Positions 30,764 to 37,275 of a stretch of DNA of 37,275 nucleotides are shown piece by piece. Source of the stretch: Tubiluchus corallicola (Eukaryota; Priapulida; Priapulimorpha; Priapulimorphida; Tubiluchidae); contig JAQGDQ010001508.1 of NCBI GenBank assembly GCA_030141605.1, positions 1 to 37,275 on the forward strand. The letters run 5' to 3'. Below the pieces are notes generated by a model that was given only the letters and a program-made list of their open reading frames with translations, was not told where the DNA came from and ran no database searches. How positions within the stretch are numbered: the stretch's first letter is position 1; each line of letters begins with the position of its first letter. A program made the position numbers and the translations under genes.

Positions 30764-31423
30764 CCCTTGTAGCGTCACAATTTTTTACAACAGATTTTGG
30801 TAACCGGGGGTAAAAAAATAAAAAATTACCCCCACCATAATTCGTAAATTACGTTTGTTAAACCGCCGTGTTTCATTAGTAAACAGCAACAGCATAATTT
30901 GTGGTTATGCTGACCACCATGGGATACATTATACCTTTGCTTAAAGACATGTGACTTCCTAGTAATACAAAATTTAAATTCACTTAGTTACGTTCCCTTA
31001 TCTATGCTGGAGTAACTGTAGACAACCGACATTGCTAGCGCGTATTCTTGCATTGCTTGCCCATTTGCCACATCTGAAGATGTGGACACATCAGACTGAG
31101 TTTATGATCTGATTGTCTTTGTAGTTGTGAGTAGACTAGTTCTACGTCAGCATGACATTTTGTTTTATCAGATACATCGTCCGTATAATGTATAGACAAG
31201 CGAAGTAAAGTTTCGACAATTTTAGAAAATCGACATATTACATTTTCACTTTTATTTCATGGTAAGACAATGCGCCGAAAATAAATAACTGAAAATATTT
31301 TGTGCACAAAACATATTTAGAAAAAGTCATAGAAAAGGTTTACTGGGATGCATATGGTAAAAGGGTAAAATGCAAAACATCGGTCTGGGGGTAATTTTTT
31401 ACTCCCCGGTGACCCTATAAGGG
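30764..31423. mobile_element. piggyBac-like MITE with TTAA duplication
   Basis: The left end is CCCTTGTAGCGTCAC and the reverse complement of the right end is CCCTTATAGGGTCACCGGGG. TTAA stands at 30760-30763 and 31424-31427. Sub-terminal GGGGGTAAAAAAATAAAAAA and TCTGGGGGTAATTTTTTACT are also inverted. CCC ends plus a TTAA site are the piggyBac signature. 660 bases with no transposase, in the intron between exons 31712-31816 and 30451-30603. Confidence 0.85.
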
Positions 31424-31711
31424 TTAAGAAATAATATAGATGTATTTTTGAAAACTTTTTGAAAACTAAAATTACAAATAATTCCGAGAAAATATAATCA
31501 TAAGTCTATAATGTTGAGAGTAACACTGGCGCTTTGAAGAAAACAAAACGCATAAACAAAACATTAGCTATTTCCGATTCCTGCCTTTTTCTACGACACC
31601 CACTGTTAATGAACTACTCCCGTTTAACCACACGGCTTTGGAAAAACAAGAAACCAAAACAACTCTATGATTAACGATTCGTAAACGAGCAACTACGGAG
31701 TCAAAGCTTAC

Positions 31712-31816
31712 CTGCGAATCCGACCTGATCGCAAGCGCAGGTAAAACTGCCAATGGTGTTATGGCAATCAGCATCCGGATGACAATTTGCTTCTTCCGTG
31801 AAACACTCGTTTATAT
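31712..31816 (-). CDS. EGF-ZP gene exon: first five cysteines of a cbEGF
   Basis: A 105-nt phase 1-1 exon between an attatgttag acceptor and a GTAAGC donor. It encodes DINEC through CHNTIGSFTCAC and stops at DQVGFA, before Cys6. The sixth cysteine comes from the next exon (GDGIETC), so this module is split by an intron, unlike the others in this gene. The join makes a normal DQVGFAGDGIETC loop, which strongly supports the splice. Confidence 0.9.
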
Positions 31817-31827
31817 CTAAACATAAT

Positions 31828-33329
31828 GATGATAATTCTTTATTTTGTAAATATATACAAATAGTTACATATAAACAATGATTAAATTTGCAAATAAATT
31901 ACAGAAGTATTAAATGAAATGGTTGAAATAACTAAATACTTCCTATAACTAACAAACACCTGGAAGGTACGTGAACTTTAGCAGCCGAAATTCAACTCTC
32001 AAGTCTCCTCCTGAGGACTCCAAAAACCTGTATTTGTATTTGTCGTTTTGTATTCCTTACTCCTTTCATAACATATTCCTTGCAAAATATTATAACTATG
32101 CGTATACAAAATTTCTCTTCATTAACACAAACCATTTTATAATTACTAATTACACTTCTGCAAAAATGAAAATATAATCACCTCTCAAAAAACTAAAACT
32201 ATAATATGTAAACTTACTCCCATGACCCTCTTTCTCCAAACTGTTTTTTAATGCTATCCTGTTCTTACTGACCTACCTAACTTTTCCTTTTTCACATTTA
32301 TTAAATAATTCTTTTCTCTCTAGTATAAACTACATATACTAACAATTGCCAGGTGCCACATAGCTGGTCGGCCGCTGCTTTGCGATATGCTTCAGTACAA
32401 CCTAAAGACATGTGCTCGCATCTAGCATAACCACTTTGGTTATTGCATTTCAAGGACCAATTTTTACATTGGTTTTCATTAATAAAAAACTACTCAATAG
32501 CTGCCTATATAGTTTTTGCAATCTATACATAAGATGCATTAAAATTACCTGATATATTTATATTTACTAGTGTAATCCACACACTCAGTAGCAGTGAAAG
32601 TTCATAACTAGTGATTATGATACTTTACGTTTTTTCCGTACCTATTCTATTCACTAAAATGCTGGCTAAAGACATACAAGTTTTACAGAAACTAAAGTGA
32701 CTTGCACTGCTGAACATACAACTAAAAACTTATTCTTAAAAAGCATTATTAACGCAGGAGTAGTAATCTTACTAGTTACTGATATCCACAAATGAAAAAC
32801 AGTAATTGCTATCATTCTCCATGCTAGTTTTTTGAATGTGGTAGTGATTACGGTAGTACAAAAGCTTAGGTTTCATAATGTTAGGAGAATTTAAGAGATC
32901 TTCGTACTGAACATAACAGCAAAATTTTACATAATTAAAGTCATTACTGGAGTAACAGAACTGGAGATTTAGCTTGGGCAAAATGTGTGCATTAACTTAG
33001 ATTCTACTTCCGGAAATTTCTTCCAGAAAAAAGAAAACGACATTGGCTCTGAAACTATGCGTCTTTGTTTTAAATTTGTCTTCGACAAACAAAATTTTAT
33101 TGCCACTAAATGTTTATTATAAAAATGCTAAACATGATCAAACTAAACGATTTAAGCTCTGACAGCAGCACAGTTAAATAAAGCAGATGGTATTAGAGCA
33201 CAAAAATCTGTTTTGTGATATATGGAAGCTGAATCCTGGACTACATATCAAAATAAACTGAAAATGCCTGTATATTTTAATAGGCATTAGTTCATAAAAC
33301 ATAATGCATTTTAATTCTATGTAACTTTG
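31828..33329. other. intron sequence, nothing recognised
   Basis: AT-rich intron upstream (in gene sense) of exon 31712-31816. Searched for EGF-like cysteine patterns and splice sites; none found. Phases of the flanking exons do not need another exon here. Confidence 0.5.
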
Positions 33330-33405
33330 TTAACTCCTTCAGGACCGCACTACTATAAATAGCACCTATGACTTTTCTGCTACTGTATGAACACAGACAT
33401 AATTA

Positions 33406-34300
33406 CTCTATATACTTATGTGAATGTCGAATTTTTGGGAGGCGATTTTAAGGTGAAATTTTTGGGGTCGACTTGTACTTACGATATGTATTTGGGAGAT
33501 GTCGCTAAAGAGTCGTCTATAATACGAATGTGTAAAGAAATAATCCTTCATTATATGCTGGACTGAATGAACACTCATAGTGTGATGCTTCACATCAGAG
33601 AATGTTCGCATCTTGACATTACTTCACAAAATTAACATATATTACTGTAATTTATTTCAATGTATGTGAAATTAAGTTAAAATTTATATATGAACGGTAA
33701 ATAAAGTAGAGACGGACCACTCGATCAGAACATCGAAACAACCAATGTTGTACAGGTGCTGCAGCCTGTCGGCTGCCGTGGGAAGTTTTTTCACTGGTCT
33801 TGTATATGAGTGTTTTATTGCAAAATATCAATTACCAGCATACACGCATATATAAAACACAACTAAGCAGAGGTATTAATTTTAGTAAATTATTTTTTTC
33901 TTCAAATGGGAAGGTGATGAATAACAAGATTTAATTTACAAACAAATATGCACGATGAAAGGTCAGGCTGCATTATCATGGATTGTATTGAGGGCCCTCA
34001 ACACGAATATATATATAAACATACACGCACGCAAGCACACACACATATATAATATATATATATATATATATACATGGGGTAGGTAGAATATACTCGGCCC
34101 AGGCACTTGCACGTATCTTACTCACTAACACAGTAGGCTGTTGATTTATTACTCGGCCATTGTTTACATCATTTACTCTGGAAGATCTTAATAGTTTGTG
34201 GTCGACTTGTACACAGGTAATATATAAAATGATGCAATTTTTGGTCTTAAAATGCACATCGACTTGTACATAAGGTCGACTTGTACACACATATATACGG
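33406..34300. mobile_element. TA-flanked transposon nested in repeat family B
   Basis: The left end is CTCTATATACTTATGTGAAT then GTCGA; the reverse complement of the right end is CCGTATATATGTGTGTACAA then GTCGA. TA occurs on both sides (33404-33405, 34301-34302) and a single TA in the uninterrupted copy. Sub-terminal GGTCGACTTGTAC repeats occur near both ends. TA targeting fits the Tc1/mariner-pogo group. No transposase frame is seen. Confidence 0.85.
34034..34073. repeat. (CA)n-(TA)n microsatellite
   Basis: Short CACACA run passing into TATATA inside the nested transposon. Confidence 0.9.
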
Positions 34301-34602
34301 TAAATGATTACAAAACAGGTACTGTTCTATTCAGGAGATTCTTGGCTATCCAATCATGCTATTTGTTTAAACATTTATAACTGACTTAATTGGACAAAAT
34401 TAAGAAAAACGCGCCCTTTTTGGGCACTCCAACTCAGCCTATTGAGTAGTTTTATCTGTGTACACTTACATGATCATACATGCTAATTTATTAATCACCT
34501 GCTTGCTACAGCCCAAGCTGTGCAGTGTTCTGCTGTTATTCCAGGAAAAACCAACCGATCAGGCAAGGACAAATTAAGGTCGTTTCATCTTTTAACAGAA
34601 AT

Positions 34603-34984
34603 TTCTCCTTAAAAATAGAGTACACTTGAGTCCAAAGTGTATAAGAGTGTTGTGCTTGGATAGCTGAAATTTCTGCATTAGACGATTTCACACAAGTGAT
34701 GCAGTACATTGGTACAGTACAAGCACTGAAGTCACTGAAAGATTTTCTTAATTCTTTCGTCAAAAATTGATTTTTAATTTGTCTAAGGCAAGCAGATGCA
34801 TTTTTGAATGAAAATCAATTGTCCGAGGAATAGAAAAACCTAGGAAAATTATGAAATATAACGTAATCGCTGCTTAGTTAGACAGTTTTTCATGAACCTA
34901 TGCAAAATGCAGCAAATGTTTACAGTCCTGAAGTAGTCAAGCTGTGAAAATATTCCTTTCCACAAATGTAACTACATTGCCCAC
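34603..34984. other. intron sequence, nothing recognised
   Basis: No exon or repeat with support between repeat family B and exon 34985-35122. Confidence 0.45.
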
Positions 34985-35122
34985 CTCTACAGCGCCTCGG
35001 GTTTAACCTCTCCATTCCGGATCCGGAACCCTTGCAATCGCAAGCGTAGCTCCCGTCCGTGTTTCTGCAGTCAGTAGTTTGTTTATGACATCTATCCGTT
35101 CCTTCCACACACTCGTCAATGT
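34985..35122 (-). CDS. EGF-ZP gene exon: cbEGF module
   Basis: A symmetrical phase 1-1 exon of 138 nt bounded by ttaccag and GTGGGC. It encodes one complete calcium-binding EGF module starting DIDEC, with six cysteines and the core CRNTDGSYACDC. The loop between Cys5 and Cys6 is long and glycine/serine-rich (KGSGSGMERLNPRRC), unusual beside its neighbours. The exon joins the previous one as ...SCND-IDEC and the next as ...RCRD-INEC, so the Asp that begins each calcium motif is split across every junction, as is common for cbEGF exons. Confidence 0.92.
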
Positions 35123-35184
35123 CTGGTAATTACACAAAGCTTGTTAGTAAAGCATGCTGATTTTCAAATTCTAATTGTGTGTTT

Positions 35185-35700
35185 GCAAACCACAATCATT
35201 CACAAGTTGGCATAGTTAAAGCTACGTTACCATGCTTCAAAATAGAATGCACCAAAAATTTGATCTAACGTCAATTTTTTGTTTTTTTTTATAAAAAATA
35301 AACGCTAAATATATTGGAGTTTTGTATTCCAGCACCAAATTATCAAGAAAATGTTCAAAAAATACTAAAGATCTACACTTTTCTGGCTAGAAACTAGTAC
35401 TGCAATTGTAAAGAAACTGTATTTTCAAACTCTGATAGTAGCTCGTGGAAAAAGTCATTTTGCTACAGCTTTTTCTGTTGACAAGCCCAGATCTTCGTCA
35501 GGAAGAGCCATCTACTGGATTTACACATAACTTCAATGTGTTCTTGCAAAGTCTGTAGCAACCAACACTTGTGCGGTTGCTAAGTGTTTTGTAGAAACGC
35601 AACAAAAAACAATGGCTGACTTTAACAGCGATTTTCTCAAGATTATGTTTTTCAGTGTGCAGCCTGCACCTTTGGTCGATTTTGCTATCCAGGTACACTT
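35185..35700 (+). mobile_element. TIR family A, nearly full copy
   Basis: Matches the 9691 element from its left part (AAGTTGGCATAGTTAAAGCT) to a shortened right end (GATTTTGCTATCCAGGTACAC). The segment between GCAGCCTGCACCT and the right TIR is deleted. It lies in the intron between exons 36111-36326 and 34985-35122. Confidence 0.65.
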
Positions 35701-36110
35701 ATAGTCTCATTCATCAATTTTATCATAAAGTTGCTGTTTTATTTTAGCGCTATCAGACCAAACACAGTTCCATTAGAATTGCATTCATAATAAAATTTTC
35801 GAATGTCGTTGAATATCTTAAAAAAATTAGGCAGAGTTGAGTACTAGAGGTATTTCTTCAAACCACACAAACGGTGAAAGGGCCAAAACCATATGTGCAA
35901 AGTTTTACGTAAACAAAAGTTATAAAAACAGCAAAAAATTAAACCAAAATAAATACATAAATAGTACTTGAAAAGCATAATTAGAAGATATTTTATCACT
36001 TAGGTACAGTTCATTAGCTAGTTTGTATAATTTTTTAACAAAATTGCTGCATGTTCCGACAAAACTTTGTAAGCTATGAATCTTTGCCTGAGTACAACAT
36101 AAGGTCTCAC
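35701..36110. other. intron sequence, nothing recognised
   Basis: AT-rich; the minus-strand open frame entering from exon 36111-36326 runs on here only because no stop occurs until about 35920. Confidence 0.5.
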
Positions 36111-36326
36111 CGTTGCAAGAATCAAAGCCATCGCCTTCGTAACCTCTACGGTCACATTCGCATAAATAACCATCCACGATGTTACGACACTCCGCATTCT
36201 CGTGGCATGGATTGTCCAAGCATTCGTTGCGATCCACGCACTCGTATCCGGGAATGCGATCCACCAAGTTGTTGCAAACCTCTGTGGATTTGCATGGAGG
36301 CGGATCTTGCTCGCACTCGTTGACAT
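36111..36326 (-). CDS. EGF-ZP gene exon: four-Cys EGF-like module plus complete cbEGF
   Basis: First exon visible in the window, entered in phase 1 after an AG acceptor and left in phase 1 at GTGAGACC. It encodes a DVNEC start, then a shortened module with four cysteines ending in PGYECVD, then at once a complete six-cysteine module (RNEC...CDRRGYEGDGFDSC). The second module has the C-x-N-x4-[FY]-x-C-x-C pattern (CRNIVDGYLCEC) linked to Asn/Asp hydroxylation and calcium binding. Because the incoming phase is 1, at least one upstream exon must exist to the right of 37275 or in the remaining 950 bases, where I found none. Frame and cysteine spacing are read directly. Confidence 0.92.
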
Positions 36327-37275
36327 CTTAAGAAAAGAAAAAGTGTCAATAGCACCACATCGGGTAAGCTAAGAATATTAAAGGAAAGGTCAAGCTTTCT
36401 GGGAAGTCAGGGTTATTTCAATGTCTACGAAAAATGTTAGAAAGATTTAGTAATAAAAGTGCGATAAGAGCTTCGTGTAATAAGTAAAATCACTTTAAAA
36501 TCGCAATCGTTTTACGCTTGGGAGCTGCCATTTTGAAAACCTAGTCCTTCCACCAATGACGTCATTCGTCGGTTGAAGAAATGTTAGCGCACTGTCAATT
36601 TTTGTCAAACGTATAGTAAGTTTTTAAAAAAGCCTCGATAGTCAATAATGCGATATTTTTGCAAGAACATTAGGTAAGCAGCAGAAATTTGAGTTAGTTA
36701 GGCAACACTTGCTTACGAAAAGTCATAATGTCCACCAGTTACGTCACAATGTCCACCAGTTACGTCACAAATTTCAAGTGAACGGCGATACCGTGTTTCT
36801 TTCTACACAGCGGCGATAATATTTCACTTGATGCTTAAAGCGTTTTTTTGCAAATTTCTTTGTTATATTTTACTAAGTTTAAACGATAACAGTAAAATAA
36901 ACACAACGTGTTAAGTGACACGTCCTTTCCTTTAAAATAAGTGACCGGAAGCTTTGACTGCAGTGGATTACAAGTGTTTACTTGTGCAATTGTTGAAGAC
37001 TAAAGTGATTCTTATAATTTACAATCATGATAAAAATACCTCAAAATAAGCATCATATATAATATAATAAAACACAATTTTATAGAAAAATGAGACTGGT
37101 CACCCACCCATTCACCAATCAGGTTCGACACTGCTTAATATTAGAGGTCAGACAATCGGTTTCATTTTTGTAATCCACTAGTCGTATACGAAGGTGATAC
37201 AGTAATCGATTACAATTAATTAGCAATTAATCAGTATGAAAAAATAAGTAATTTTGAAATTTTTACTAAGTTGTT
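36327..37275. other. upstream intron to window edge
   Basis: No further EGF exon found, although the next exon of the gene must lie upstream. Holds a dispersed-repeat copy shared with positions 60-180 (at 36835-36940), a direct repeat of GTCCACCAGTTACGTCACAA (36729-36769) and one perfect TGACGTCA (36558-36565), a CRE-like word of unknown meaning. Confidence 0.5.

Larger units (their letters stand above)
33330..34602. mobile_element. dispersed repeat family B, copy interrupted by a transposon
   Basis: Same family as 16166-16555. The left part, 33330-33405, and the right part, 34301-34602, are contiguous in the other copy (GACATAACTAAATGATTACA there). The interruption is the 895-bp element 33406-34300. 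Confidence 0.75.

Noticed and set aside
33976-34290. 104-codon minus-strand frame
   Set aside because: Lies inside the nested TA-flanked element and its CA/TA microsatellite; no transposase motif.

Overview
This is eukaryotic DNA, most likely from an invertebrate animal. It is AT-rich and has spliced genes with GT-AG introns, several families of short inverted-terminal-repeat (TIR) transposons, microsatellites, and one extracellular-matrix-type gene built from calcium-binding EGF (cbEGF) modules, a zona pellucida (ZP) domain and a transmembrane anchor. The species cannot be fixed from the sequence. EGF-plus-ZP membrane proteins occur in many metazoans, including vitelline-coat proteins of ascidians.

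Main gene. One minus-strand gene fills 10633-36326. Its 5' end lies beyond the right edge of the window. Fourteen exons, read right to left, join in one frame: 36326-36111, 35122-34985, 31816-31712, 30603-30451, 26696-26478, 25316-25188, 23437-23309, 21291-21115, 17333-17095, 14973-14840, 14389-14265, 13804-13581, 12800-12677 and 10847-10633. Each has GT/AG borders, every junction phase agrees, and the joined length (2327 nt plus one carried-in base) gives 775 residues and a stop. The order is: four-cysteine EGF-like module, cbEGF x5, second four-cysteine module, cbEGF x2, basic Thr-rich linker, ZP-N, ZP-C, membrane helix, short basic tail. I expect a secreted or surface protein that polymerises through its ZP domain. 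Only the codon-level reading is direct; the role is inferred.

Other genes. At 888-1601 (minus) is a 237-residue open frame with a polyadenylation signal just after its stop. At 1779-2117 (minus) is a frameshifted fragment of a non-LTR retrotransposon reverse transcriptase.

Repeats, left to right. There are two solo-LTR-like copies (2233-2700, 4711-5055), a TIR element (3392-4146), a 1.1 kb foldback (5700-6790), and a 113-bp minisatellite derived from a LINE 3' end (7278-9620) with a transposon inserted in its first unit. A TIR family has its best copy at 9691-10345. Within the introns are a pair of inverted elements carrying perfect DR1 nuclear-receptor motifs (10945-11238, 14462-14767), three copies of a TTAA-flanked element, a 92-bp minisatellite, and a 5S rRNA-derived SINE with an 11-bp target duplication (19365-19914). 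Also intronic are a 39-bp array, a 60-bp array rich in AP-1-like sites, a huge (GA)n tract, a TA-flanked MITE (27234-27697), a 2.2 kb TIR element holding nine 137-bp palindromic units (28017-30198), a piggyBac-like MITE (30764-31423) and a TA-flanked element nested in another repeat (33406-34300).

No operon, CRISPR array, tRNA or phage feature was seen. The most unusual features are the module architecture of the EGF-ZP gene and the way transposons and arrays sit around its exons: inverted copies flank three ZP exons, one splice acceptor is duplicated in tandem, and an intronic array offers repeated donor-like sites.
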